A DNA stretch of 38,851 nt from Streptomyces sp. E2N166 (GTDB lineage Bacteria > Actinomycetota > Actinomycetes > Streptomycetales > Streptomycetaceae). Position numbers and translations under genes: made by a program. The stretch covers positions 114,814 through 153,664 of the forward strand of contig NZ_RAIF01000027.1 in the NCBI RefSeq assembly GCF_003671715.1. The letters are read 5' to 3'. This document shows, piece by piece, positions 8,832 to 16,375 of the stretch (positions within the stretch are counted from its first letter, which is position 1; each line of letters opens with the position of its first letter). Under the pieces are notes generated by a model that was given only the letters and a program-made list of their open reading frames with translations, was not told the DNA's origin and did not search any database.

Positions 8832-8960
8832 GCGACCGCCCGGCGCGCTACGCGCGAACTCCGCGAACGCGGCCTCGTCGTCACCCTCCCCGCCAAGGGC
8901 ACCTTCGTCGCCTACCCGCCGGAAGCCGGTCAGGTGGCGGACGACGACTCTGAGGCGTAG
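8832..8960 (+). pseudogene. 3' remnant of a GntR-family regulator
   Basis: The frame after TGA 8829-8831 encodes 42 residues ending at TAG 8958-8960. They include TARRATRELRERGLVVTLP and KGTFVAYPPE, which is the second half of a GntR winged helix: recognition helix, then wing with the G-T-F-V signature. The first half of the DNA-binding domain is absent, so this cannot be a working regulator. It ends like the short single-domain GntR proteins of Streptomyces. The loss of its 5' end coincides with the loss of the 5' end of the opposite-strand gene at 8167-8820, marking a breakpoint near 8821-8832. Confidence 0.75.
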
Positions 8961-9021
8961 GTCTGCCGGGCGAGTATCTCGAGGGCGTTCGCGGCTGCGC
9001 CGTGCTCGTTAGGGTGGGCGC

Positions 9022-9717
9022 GTGACAGACGACATTTCCGGGGCGGGGGCCGCTGTTCGGCCGGAGCGGCGTGGCGGTACGGACGTGTGGTGGCGGGCCG
9101 ATTGGGTTCGGTGGCTGCTGTTCAGCCTGGTGTGCGCCGGCGGTTCGCTCGGGCTCTCCTGGCTGGGGCCCGTGGTGCCGCTTCCGTCTGTGCTGCGGGG
9201 CGTTGGGCTCCTCCTCGCCGTCCTGGTGCTTCCGCTGGCCTCGCTGCTGGTCCCGTTGCTCGTGTTGCGGAGGGTGCCGCGCAAGAAGAGGAAGCTCGCA
9301 TGGCAGCTCATCGTGTCTTTGATGGCCGGGATGGCCATGGGATTTTTCGGCACCGACGCCGGTGATCAGGTCGCGCTGGCGAACCGGGGTGAGTGGACCG
9401 ACGCAGTGGTCGTACGCATGGATGACAGCAGTACCAACCACTGCGAACTGCGCTCGGTCGACGGGCGGGCGATATCCCCCTCGCTCTCGGAGGGCGACGG
9501 CTGCGAGGACTGGGTGTCGAAGGGCGACAAGCTGCGCGTGCGCTACGACCCGAAAGGTCTCGCCAGTCCGACCGAGGACCGGGACGGCGGCTCATACGGA
9601 GGGCTCCTCGCGACGCTCTTCGGGGCGGCCGTCGTGATGGGCACGTGGGGTGGTGTACGTCAGAGCAGGTGGGACCGGGAGTATGACGAGAGGGTGAGCG
9701 GGGGCCGACGGGCGTGA
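9022..9717 (+). CDS. Membrane protein of the RGxWxDAVVV family (copy 2)
   Basis: 231 residues, start GTG 9022 with AGGGTG about 7 bases upstream. Three hydrophobic segments occupy residues 30-80 and 90-112. An extracytoplasmic beta domain follows with NRGEWTDAVVV, CELRS, GDGC and GDKLRVRYDP, then a final membrane helix (LLATLFGAAVVMGTW) and a charged tail. The order of helices and the two conserved cysteines are the same as in the products at 5982-6629 and 29088-29855. Function is unknown. It points towards, and converges on, the minus-strand gene at 9796; it stands alone rather than in an operon. Confidence 0.85.
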   Translation: MTDDISGAGAAVRPERRGGTDVWWRADWVRWLLFSLVCAGGSLGLSWLGPVVPLPSVLRGVGLLLAVLVLPLASLLVPLLVLRRVPRKKRKLAWQLIVSLMAGMAMGFFGTDAGDQVALANRGEWTDAVVVRMDDSSTNHCELRSVDGRAISPSLSEGDGCEDWVSKGDKLRVRYDPKGLASPTEDRDGGSYGGLLATLFGAAVVMGTWGGVRQSRWDREYDERVSGGRRA

Positions 9718-9776
9718 GGACGCCGCGCGGCACTCGGCTCGTGTCGTCGACCGCCATGCTGCTCCAGCGGAAGGCG

Positions 9777-9820
9777 GTCGGCTCGGCGTCCGCGCTCAGG
9801 GGGCCGTCGGCTCGGCGTCC
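9777..9820. repeat. 15-bp direct repeat spanning a gene end
   Basis: GTCGGCTCGGCGTCC occurs at 9777-9791 and again at 9806-9820, 29 bases apart. The second copy encodes the last residues (DAEPT) of the minus-strand gene that stops at 9796-9798; the first lies just beyond the stop. It looks like a small local duplication of the gene tail. Confidence 0.7.
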
Positions 9821-10545
9821 CGTGACGGCTCACCGAACGTGAGGGTGCGACCTATGTGCGCCAGGCGGGCACTGTAGGAATCGAGCAGGAAGACGGACGG
9901 CGTGGAGATGGTGACGTACACGCAGTAGCTGTGGGGCGCGGGCACGATCAACTGCAGAGCGGCCACCGGGAGGGGCGGCACACTGATCCCGGCCTCGAGG
10001 GCGGGCAGGCGAAGTGTGCGAAGCGACGTCGACATCACGCCCGGACCGCACGGCAGCTTGGTGGCGAGCACCATGTCCTGCGGACCCTGCAGTCCTTCAC
10101 CGAGTGGGAAACTGATCTCCTCCAAGCGGTCTTCTGAGACGTTGGAGAAGAACTGCCGCGCGGTCGCCCGGTAGATGCCCTCCGCAGTGAAGAGGCGCTG
10201 AGCCGGGCTGTGTTCACTTGGCCGGACGGTGACCGCGAGCAGGCCCATGGACAGGCGCTCACCGCCGTCCACCTCCTCGGTGCCGATACACATGGCGGTG
10301 AGGAGCACGTTCTCCCTGGCGCTCAACAGTGGCAACTGGCGGCGCAGGCCTTCACTGGCCGCTTCCTGGGCCTCCGCGTCGGCCCCGGGCAGCAGCTCGG
10401 CCATCGCCTGCTGCCAGCCCTCGGACGCCGTGGGCTCCGGAAGCCGGACGAACTCGTCGGGGACGTCGTGGTGGAAGGCGTAGTGGAAGGGGGCCGCCGC
10501 GTTGCGCTCGATCTCGTCGGCCCGTCCATGGGTCACCGTGTTCAC
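9796..10545 (-). CDS. Soluble alpha/beta accessory protein, module 1
   Basis: 249 residues. GTG at 10545 overlaps the stop of the large WxG gene as GTGA, so the two are translationally coupled. No signal peptide or membrane helix is visible. It has an N-terminal acidic helical stretch, a central LSMGLLAVTVRPSE strand region, and the ending YVTISTPSVFLLDSYSARLAHIGRTLTF. That ending shares a pattern (strand, STP, long helix, hydrophobic end) with the products at 27811-28449, 28458-29051 and 30302-30907. Coupling to the large protein argues for a dedicated partner, such as a chaperone or immunity-like protein, but the sequence itself does not show which. Confidence 0.82.
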   Translation of the reverse strand: MNTVTHGRADEIERNAAAPFHYAFHHDVPDEFVRLPEPTASEGWQQAMAELLPGADAEAQEAASEGLRRQLPLLSARENVLLTAMCIGTEEVDGGERLSMGLLAVTVRPSEHSPAQRLFTAEGIYRATARQFFSNVSEDRLEEISFPLGEGLQGPQDMVLATKLPCGPGVMSTSLRTLRLPALEAGISVPPLPVAALQLIVPAPHSYCVYVTISTPSVFLLDSYSARLAHIGRTLTFGEPSRDAEPTAP

Positions 10546-11891
10546 GCGGCCACGCCCATCTGCGAGGGATCGAGGTGCTTGGTGAAGGTGCTACCCGAGG
10601 AATTCAGGGCGGTCGGAGCGTCGAACGTGGCGGAGGAAGGCCCCGGAGCCACGACTTCTTCCTCGTCGGCCGGACCGAAGTAGTCCATGAACGGGCCGAC
10701 CACGGGTATGTCACCGATCTTGGACTCACCGTCCGTCCACCGGCCTTGGTCCCACGTTCCGCTGTGCATGTTGGAACCGATCGCCAGGGCGGCGCCCGCC
10801 CACGTGGCCGCCTTGTCGACGGCGGTGCCGGCCGCGACGAACGACCAGCCCTTGCCGGCCATGCCGAGACCGCGTGCGGAATTGGCGACACCACTGGGAA
10901 GCCCGCGAAGCCCGTTGAGGAGGTTGCCGAACCGAACGTTGCCCAGGGCCTTCATGAAGCCGGACGACAGCCGTAGCTCCTGGCCGGCGGTGACCAGGGC
11001 GCGACCGGACTGGGCGAGCCGGGAGCCGGCCAGGCTGAGGCCACCGGCGAAGACACCGACGGCGTCCCAGGCGATGGTCTCCCAGGTCACGTCGGCCCCA
11101 CCGGCCTTGGCGGCCAGGTGGAAGGCGAGCGCGAGCCCGGCAATGATGAAGGCGGCGACGCCCAGGCCGGAGAAGAAGATCGCGAGGACGCCGACCACCA
11201 TGGCGATGTCCGCGAGGATGTCGCCGATGAGCTTCCAGAAGTTCGGGTCTGTGATGGTGTCCCAGGCATCCGCGAGTAGATCGCCGACCGCGTCCAGCGC
11301 TTCCTCGAACCAGCCGGGCTCGGGAGGGGCGTCGTCGGCGGCGCCCTTGACCAGACGCGTGACGTCCGCCGCGGCCTGCTCGTGCTCGGTCTGAAGCGAG
11401 TGCGCCCGGCTGCGGACCGCGGACAGCTCGCCGGTGGCGGAGTCCAGGTCGCCCTTCTTCTCCTTGGCTTCCTTCTCGTGCTTCTTTTCGTCCTTCTCCG
11501 ACATGCCCGAGTCGGACGAGGGCAGGGAGTCCACCGCGCTTCGCGCGGAGCTGACCTTGCGGGCCGCTTCCGCCGCCTCTTCCTCCAACTTCCTTGCCCG
11601 CGCCTGGAACCCGTCCAGTTGCCTTTCCCAACTGCTGAGCGCCCGGTGAGCCGTGTCCAGGGATCCCAGGGCCTTTTTCAGATAGGGAGGCACGGCCGAG
11701 TAGGTGTCCTGGAACGCGGTGGCGGACTTGCCTGCCCAAATGCCGTCCGACGTTCCCATCTTGCTCAGCTCCGTCTGAGCCGTGTCGCCGCCACTGGTGA
11801 CGCGGCCCACCGCCTTCACCAGGTCTCGTACGGACTCAAGATCACCCGGTGCTGGGTCGAACCCCAGATTCGGGTACTTATCGGAACTCAT
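10542..11891 (-). CDS. Large WxG-domain protein with central membrane helices (T7SS-type cargo), module 1
   Basis: 449 residues from ATG 11891. The N-terminal domain has the DPAPGD signature, typical of the putative T7SS signal domain, and a W-A-G motif at Trp52. A long charged coiled coil follows (about 60-190, with a Lys/Glu-rich EKDEKKHEKEAKEKK stretch). Next come an amphipathic helix, a hydrophobic hairpin (about 225-265: IAMVVGVLAIFFSGLGVAAFII) and a Gly/Ala-rich C-terminal half. The architecture equals that of the products at 25071-26495 and 31367-32947. No catalytic motif is visible at the C-terminus, which ends DPSQMGVAA, so it may be structural or carry an unrecognised activity. It belongs to a LXG/WXG polymorphic-toxin-like class. 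Confidence 0.87.
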   Translation of the reverse strand: MSSDKYPNLGFDPAPGDLESVRDLVKAVGRVTSGGDTAQTELSKMGTSDGIWAGKSATAFQDTYSAVPPYLKKALGSLDTAHRALSSWERQLDGFQARARKLEEEAAEAARKVSSARSAVDSLPSSDSGMSEKDEKKHEKEAKEKKGDLDSATGELSAVRSRAHSLQTEHEQAAADVTRLVKGAADDAPPEPGWFEEALDAVGDLLADAWDTITDPNFWKLIGDILADIAMVVGVLAIFFSGLGVAAFIIAGLALAFHLAAKAGGADVTWETIAWDAVGVFAGGLSLAGSRLAQSGRALVTAGQELRLSSGFMKALGNVRFGNLLNGLRGLPSGVANSARGLGMAGKGWSFVAAGTAVDKAATWAGAALAIGSNMHSGTWDQGRWTDGESKIGDIPVVGPFMDYFGPADEEEVVAPGPSSATFDAPTALNSSGSTFTKHLDPSQMGVAA

Positions 11892-11927
11892 CGGACTTCT
11901 CCCCGTGATTTCTGTGCCGGCTGAGCC

Positions 11928-11938
11928 GGTAAGTTACC
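11928..11938. promoter_or_regulatory. Palindrome GGTAAGTTACC between divergent genes
   Basis: A perfect inverted repeat GGTAA-G-TTACC sits in the 109-base space between the minus-strand large WxG gene (start 11891) and the plus-strand gene at 12001. It directly follows a second short stem, CCGGC-TGA-GCCGG (11917-11929). It could be an operator for either gene or part of an RNA hairpin in the leader of the plus-strand gene. No clear promoter hexamers frame it. Confidence 0.3.
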
Positions 11939-12000
11939 AGCGGCACCTGTATGCCACGATAGGACACCCGCCCCCGCACGAGCCGAAGGAGGAGGCGGCC

Positions 12001-12597
12001 ATGGACGAACGGCATCTCGTCAACGAATTGATGAAGGCGGTCGCGGAAGAGGCGCGTGAGTTCGCAGTCAGACCGCACTTTCCCGGTCTGAAGAAATTCG
12101 CGGCCTTCGCCTACGTCGCCGAAAGGTTCGGTTACCGCTATCTGGGGCACGCCCCGGGGAACGCGGCTCTGAACAACCCTTACTTTCTCTTCCGTCGCAC
12201 GCCCGACGCCCGCGAGCGAGCCACCGCTCTCATGGGGGCCGACGCTGCTTCTCCTATCGGGAACGCGCTGCCGGGCATGCGGCCGGGCCTCGGTTTCACT
12301 CCGCTTCCGGCGGCGCGGTCCGAGGTGGAACTTCTTTATTCGCAGATGGTCGTCGACGCGAGTGGCCGGTACAACCCCCGCGTGCTGAGTAACATTCTGA
12401 TTCTGCCGATCGTTATGGCGATTTTCCTCATCTTCCCCGGCTACACGGTCGACAACGTACTCATCGCGGCGGGGATCTGGCTGGCCTTCTTCGCGCTCTA
12501 TCTGGTCGGCCTCTGTGTGTCGCGGTACCGACGGGCCAAGCACCTCGAACGCCTTACCGCGGCGGGTGTGGAATGGCCTCCCCGAGCGGATGCGTGA
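12001..12597 (+). CDS. Predicted membrane-anchored protein of unknown function
   Basis: 198 residues. ATG 12001 is chosen because GAAGGAGGAG precedes it by 6-7 bases; the frame is open further upstream without such a site. The first 120 residues are soluble and helical (MDERHLVNELMKAVAEEAREF...). Two strong membrane helices follow near residues 138-155 and 160-180, then a short cytoplasmic tail ending VEWPPRADA. I recognise no family. It is inserted on the opposite strand in the middle of module 1, between the hairpin gene (stop 4 bases away) and the large WxG gene, so it interrupts what is an uninterrupted operon in module 2. An immunity or membrane partner role is possible. Confidence 0.8.
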   Translation: MDERHLVNELMKAVAEEAREFAVRPHFPGLKKFAAFAYVAERFGYRYLGHAPGNAALNNPYFLFRRTPDARERATALMGADAASPIGNALPGMRPGLGFTPLPAARSEVELLYSQMVVDASGRYNPRVLSNILILPIVMAIFLIFPGYTVDNVLIAAGIWLAFFALYLVGLCVSRYRRAKHLERLTAAGVEWPPRADA

Positions 12598-12601
12598 GTG
12601 G

Positions 12602-12907
12602 TCACTTCTTGTTCTTGGCCCCGGACTTCTTCAGCTCGTCGTAGAGCGTCTGGTCCATTTTGAGAAATTCGTCGGAAGCCTTGTTGGCGAACTTCGAGAC
12701 GCCCTTGGTCAACTTGGACAATTGGCCGAAGCCGTAGTCCCAGGAACCGGCGAAGTCGTCGCATGCGGACTGGAGACCGGAGTGGCCGACCTGACTCGAG
12801 TCGGCGCGTGACATCTCCTTCGACGCGTCCTTCATACGGCCACCGCTGTTCTCAAGGGTGCGGGCCATCTCCTTCACATCGTCGGCGAAGAACTTCAAGA
12901 ACGACAT
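12602..12907 (-). CDS. WXG100-like helical hairpin protein with FxxxW motif, module 1
   Basis: 101 residues, all-helical, with a Lys-rich end. The second half carries DFAGSW (Phe52, Trp56), then GFGQLSKLTKG and a closing helix ending with LYDELKK. The same F-x-x-x-W placement occurs at Phe52/Trp56 in the product at 24748-25074 and Phe53/Trp57 in that at 29928-30263. This is the size and plan of an ESAT-6-like subunit, but the Trp falls in the second helix rather than in a W-x-G turn. The start is ATG 12907 with AGGAG upstream. It lies 21 bases behind the secreted-protein gene, the same spacing style as in module 2. Confidence 0.85.
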   Translation of the reverse strand: MSFLKFFADDVKEMARTLENSGGRMKDASKEMSRADSSQVGHSGLQSACDDFAGSWDYGFGQLSKLTKGVSKFANKASDEFLKMDQTLYDELKKSGAKNKK

Positions 12908-12928
12908 GGATGCCTGCTCCTAACCTGG

Positions 12929-13975
12929 TCAGCGGTTGATCGACTGAATTTCCTGGACGACGACCTCTTGGTCGTTGCCGAAGGTCCCGTCGGGCAGGTC
13001 GCCGCCCGCGCCGCCGCTGCCGGTCCAGGCGACCTCCCAGGTGACCGTGGCCTGGAGCTTGAAGGTGCCGTCTCCCGAGGAGCGGAGATACTTGATGCCG
13101 CAGGGCGGGTTCTGGTCGGCCTTGCCCTTGGCGTACGGCTCCCCGATCGAATCGTCGTCGTTGATCGTGCACTCGCCGGAGGCGGGATAGGTCTCGGCGT
13201 CCGGTGTGCCCGGCTCCAGTTTGAGCGAGACGGGGGTGGCAGTGGTGGTGGCCTGGATGTTCACGCCGCCGACGTCGAGCGACGCCGTGACCGACACCTC
13301 GTCGAATTCCGCCTTGTCGAGCCAGGCCCAGGTGGGAAGGTTGACCTTGGTCGCGTCGGCCGGGGCGAGAGCGACCGCGGTGTCGGGGACCTTGATCCTG
13401 GCGTAGGCGAGCTGGGCGAGGATCTCTGGAGTGACGGCGTTCTCGACGTTCGGCGCTTCCCCGTTCTCGACCCAGAACGTCTGGGTGTCACACGCGAAGG
13501 CCGCCGGGTCGCCCGCTTCGGCGCGCTTCTCGTCCCGGACGGAGTCCCACCAGATCCCTTTCCCGGCCTCCTTCTTGTTGAAGTCCTCGTAAGGCTCACC
13601 GTTGATGTAGTGGTCCTGCGAAAGCCGGTACGCCTCACCCACTCCGCTGGCGTGAGGTATGTCCCAGCGCTCGCGGAACTCGTCGGCGAACTCGTCCGGA
13701 GTCCACTTGGGCTCGTACCAGCAGGCCGGTGGGCTCCAGTCTTCCGAGGGCGTGAATCCACCAGGCGTGTCCGTTCCGTCTCCGCCGGTCGAACCGGTGA
13801 AGACGATGCGTGATTCGAGTGTCTGGCCCCCGTCCTTGTCGTTGTTGCCCTCGACATCGAACTGGGACCCGCCGGGATCCTTGGCGAACGCGGTGCCGGC
13901 CGTGGCGAGCACGCACGTGGCTGCCAGAGCCCCCGCCGTCGTCGCTATGAGCCGGGCCTTCCTCACTGCACGCAT
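12929..13975 (-). CDS. Secreted four-cysteine protein (CWYEP family), module 1
   Basis: 348 residues with a clear Sec signal peptide (basic MRAVRKAR, then hydrophobic ATTAGALAATCVLATAG, cleavage after AFA near residue 31). The start is ATG 13975, which has GGGGAG in front and overlaps the lipoprotein stop by 13 bases. Conserved landmarks shared with the products at 23680-24723 and 35833-36882 are ACWYEP; C-D-xxxx-FWV; VTPEILAQLAY; NLPTWAWLD; SVTASL; YPASGEC; PPCGIKYLR; the LQATVTW strand; and the terminal VQEIQSINR. Four cysteines are invariant, suggesting two disulfides. I do not recognise an enzymatic family. Invariable coupling to a lipoprotein suggests a surface complex. Confidence 0.88.
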   Translation of the reverse strand: MRAVRKARLIATTAGALAATCVLATAGTAFAKDPGGSQFDVEGNNDKDGGQTLESRIVFTGSTGGDGTDTPGGFTPSEDWSPPACWYEPKWTPDEFADEFRERWDIPHASGVGEAYRLSQDHYINGEPYEDFNKKEAGKGIWWDSVRDEKRAEAGDPAAFACDTQTFWVENGEAPNVENAVTPEILAQLAYARIKVPDTAVALAPADATKVNLPTWAWLDKAEFDEVSVTASLDVGGVNIQATTTATPVSLKLEPGTPDAETYPASGECTINDDDSIGEPYAKGKADQNPPCGIKYLRSSGDGTFKLQATVTWEVAWTGSGGAGGDLPDGTFGNDQEVVVQEIQSINR

Positions 13976-14619
13976 GTCTCGCTCCCCCGTACAGAAGTAC
14001 CGTCGGTCGTCTGCCAGACGCCCTGTTCCGTCTTCTCCAGCCGGGTGTTGTACAGCACGTAGGAGTCGTCAGTGGCCGGAGCCTTGTCGACCTTTCCGGT
14101 CTTGCGGTCCTTGTTGTAGGCCTTTGTCTCGTCGGCACAGAAGGAGACACCCGCGGACTTCTCGTCGAAGAGTTCGACCTTGGGATTGAAGTACCGGGTG
14201 GTGCCGGTGTACGTGATTCCGGCATCCAGCCACTTCTGCACCCACTTCACGGACGTGGTGAGTGCTTTGCCCTCGTAGTAGAAGGTCAGACCCGGAGTGT
14301 CCGTCTTGCCCTGGGTGATGGCATGGTTCATGGCGGTCTGCGCTCGCGCGGCGTCGGACAGGACGGCGTCCTTGGCCGCGTCGCCCGTCTCCCACTTCTC
14401 GAAGACGTCCTCGACCCCCTTCGGAAGCGTGATCTCCGGGCGGTCGGCGGAGCCCGACGCGGCGGTGCTCGGCGCTGTGGCCGCAGGAGAGCTTTCGGTG
14501 TCCGCACCGGCGATCTTGTCGTTGTCCTGGGACTTGTCGTCCCCGCCTCCGCAGGCCGTGAGGAGCAGCGCTGCCGTTGCAGCGAATGCGGTGGCAACGG
14601 GCAAAGAACGGCGCTTCAC
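13963..14619 (-). CDS. Lipoprotein of the WxG module, copy 1
   Basis: 218 residues, start GTG 14619 with GGGGAG 8 bases upstream. The lipobox LLLTAC gives a lipidated Cys23, followed by a Gly/Asp/Ser/Ala-rich spacer to about residue 60. The globular part includes FYYEGKAL, VKWVQKWLD, YFNPKVELFD, FCADETKAY, KTGKVDKA, DSYVLYNTRL, GVWQTTDG and a final SETC. The spacing recalls NTF2-like lipoprotein domains (inference), with two further conserved cysteines likely paired. It is homologous along its length to the products at 23030-23683 and 36879-37532. It leads module 1, and the next gene overlaps it by 13 bases. Confidence 0.9.
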   Translation of the reverse strand: MKRRSLPVATAFAATAALLLTACGGGDDKSQDNDKIAGADTESSPAATAPSTAASGSADRPEITLPKGVEDVFEKWETGDAAKDAVLSDAARAQTAMNHAITQGKTDTPGLTFYYEGKALTTSVKWVQKWLDAGITYTGTTRYFNPKVELFDEKSAGVSFCADETKAYNKDRKTGKVDKAPATDDSYVLYNTRLEKTEQGVWQTTDGTSVRGSETCVQ

Positions 14620-15044
14620 AGTGGGCTCCCCGTGGGACAAAGATTCGGTCAAGAGGTCTGACGGTAGTGCTGGGGTTGTCGGTTTCGCCAGAGCGAACTT
14701 CCCTGAAAAGGCGGACAATGCCGGGCGTATCGCGCACCATGTGGGAGTGGTCGTGTCCTGCCTGTGTCCTGATCGGTGACGGTTCAAGACACACGCACTC
14801 GGCCCGGTCGTCGGTCGCACGACGCTCAGCCGTCTCGACGTGTGCACTCCGTCAGGTGTGGGGGCGCCAGGGCTTCTGTCGGCAGAACTGAATGGAGCTA
14901 TGTCTTTCGGGCCGTGGGGACGTCGGCGGTCAAGTGAACGCTCCCTTGAGTGCTCCCGCGATCGCCGTCGCGCCCGCCGCGATTCGCAGGGCGTTGACCC
15001 GGGAGCGCGCGTGTCGGTCCCCGTGCGTGCGTCAGATGTTCGGC
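14620..15044. other. 425-base intergenic region
   Basis: It lies upstream of the module 1 lipoprotein and downstream of the lipoprotein at 15045-15794, both on the minus strand. Codon-position bias typical of coding DNA is absent in all frames, and base composition is slightly lower in GC than the genes. A minus-strand TTGACC lies about 30 bases before the lipoprotein start, but no good -10 follows it at the right distance. I see no gene here. Confidence 0.5.
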
Positions 15045-15794
15045 TCACCCCAGCTTCCCGTTCTGCGCCTCCACCACAGCCGCCGGCAGCTTCGCGTCGC
15101 TCGGCCTGGCGTTGGCGATGGCGCTGCCGTCGACCGAGAAGTACACGGCGAGGACGTCGCCGCTGCGCACGGCCTGGGTGTGCACGGTGTGGGTGACGCC
15201 GCGGAACGTCAGCGTGGAACGGAACCCGAGGGACTCCTCACCGGCCGCCGCCACGGGCTTCTCGGCGGTCACCGAGTCGTACGCGCTCGTGTTCTCCTCG
15301 GACTTGGCCGTGAAGCCGCCACCGCAGGCGTCCACCGCCTTCGACAGACCGGACATCGCGGACTCGGCGCCGCCGGACTCGTACGCCGTAAGCGTTACGT
15401 ACGTGAACGCGCCGATGTTCGCGCCGCCGCTGTCGATGACGCGCGTGAGGTCGGCCTGGGGTTCGCCGAGGGGGAGTTGGTTCATGGCCAGGGCCAGCGG
15501 GGTGCAGGCGGGCTTGTCCACCGTGACCTCCTTGGCGGACTTGGCGAACACGAACTCGCCCTCGGGTTCCGTGACCTTCCTGTCGCCGGGGGCGTCCGCC
15601 TGCGTGATGGCGAGCTGCTTCAGCCGCTCCTCCGGCGTCGCCTGCTTCTCCTGCTGTTCCTGCTGTTCCTGCGACGCGGTCGCCGCCGGCTTGCCCGCGT
15701 CCGAACCGGAGCCGGAGTTCCCGCCGCAGGCGGTGAGCGCGGCGAGGGAGAGCAGGGAGAGGGCGGAGAGGGCTGCCGTGGTGGGTCGGTTCAT
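15045..15794 (-). CDS. Putative lipoprotein, unknown function
   Basis: 249 residues, start ATG 15794 with GAGGAA 5 bases upstream. A signal sequence with lipobox ALTAC gives lipidated Cys23. A Gln/Glu-rich low-complexity stretch follows (QEQQEQQEKQ, about 43-52), then a folded domain of about 180 residues with two further cysteines (KPACTP and DACGGGF) and alternating strands (FVFAKSAKEVTVD, FTYVTLTAYES, VLAVYFSVDGSAI). This looks like the secreted sensor-type domains often found as Streptomyces lipoproteins. It is not related to the three module lipoproteins. It is transcribed alone, divergently from the Tad pilus operon. Confidence 0.87.
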   Translation of the reverse strand: MNRPTTAALSALSLLSLAALTACGGNSGSGSDAGKPAATASQEQQEQQEKQATPEERLKQLAITQADAPGDRKVTEPEGEFVFAKSAKEVTVDKPACTPLALAMNQLPLGEPQADLTRVIDSGGANIGAFTYVTLTAYESGGAESAMSGLSKAVDACGGGFTAKSEENTSAYDSVTAEKPVAAAGEESLGFRSTLTFRGVTHTVHTQAVRSGDVLAVYFSVDGSAIANARPSDAKLPAAVVEAQNGKLG

Positions 15795-16200
15795 GGGGTT
15801 CCTCGGTGTGTGGGGGAGAGGGGGCGGCAAGGAACGCTCCGGGTCCGGGCGGTGACTGTCAGAGGCCCGAGCTCCTCCCCCAGGGGTGGTGTCCTCGTGC
15901 TGCTGCCCCGGGTCACTGATCCGAGCGAAGATCATGGCATGGGGGATCCGGTCTCCCCGGGCTCTCTCGTGAGTGAATCGTGCAGGCATCATGGCCGCAC
16001 CGTGACGAACGGCACCCGAAGGGTGTCTCGGCGTATTGGTTCGTGATTCGCGAGCGCACAGTCCAGTTGCCCGGTCACCAGGCGGTGCTCAAGCGGGCTC
16101 TTGATGTGTGAAGTTGCAGATGGGTAATGGTGGCGGGGCGGTGCGTCAGAGGGCGGGCGCGCCTTGAGGGGCTTATGCGCTGCTGGTACGGTGCGATGGC

Positions 16201-16230
16201 TTGACACTCGCCTTCAGCGCTCGGTATTCG
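16201..16230 (+). promoter_or_regulatory. Candidate sigma70-type promoter for the Tad operon
   Basis: A consensus -35 TTGACA (16201-16206) is followed after 18 bases by TATTCG (16225-16230), a weak -10. It lies about 145 bases upstream of the cpaB-like start, so the transcript would have a long leader that includes the palindrome at 16321-16337. Confidence 0.4.
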
Positions 16231-16320
16231 CCCAGGTCGGACAGGTAAGTCGGGGGATGCCCCTGGACGCCACCAGTCAGGCAGTGACGGGTGAAGTGTC
16301 TGAATTTGCAGGTTATTCCG

Positions 16321-16337
16321 CGTACTTGAGAAGTACG
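16321..16337. promoter_or_regulatory. Perfect inverted repeat CGTACTT-GAG-AAGTACG before the Tad operon
   Basis: Seven-base arms with a three-base spacer, ending 38 bases before the GTG start of the first pilus gene. The symmetry and position suit an operator for a dimeric regulator; a hairpin in the leader RNA is the alternative. No matching copy was seen elsewhere in the window. Confidence 0.5.
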
Positions 16338-16375
16338 TGACAGTCGGTTTTCTTGGTTGTACGGGGAGCGGTTGC

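Larger units (their letters stand above)
15795..16375. other. 581-base regulatory region upstream of the Tad pilus operon
   Basis: No reading frame here shows coding bias. The region separates the divergent lipoprotein gene from the pilus operon and holds a candidate promoter (16201-16230) and a perfect palindrome (16321-16337), listed separately. The first 150 bases belong to the leader of the lipoprotein gene. Its length and relatively AT-rich last 200 bases suggest several binding sites. Confidence 0.5.

Noticed and set aside
14892..16046. Plus-strand open frame covering the lipoprotein at 15045-15794
   Set aside because: The minus strand gives a proper lipoprotein signal with ribosome site. 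The plus-strand frame has no site at its start and a low-complexity product.
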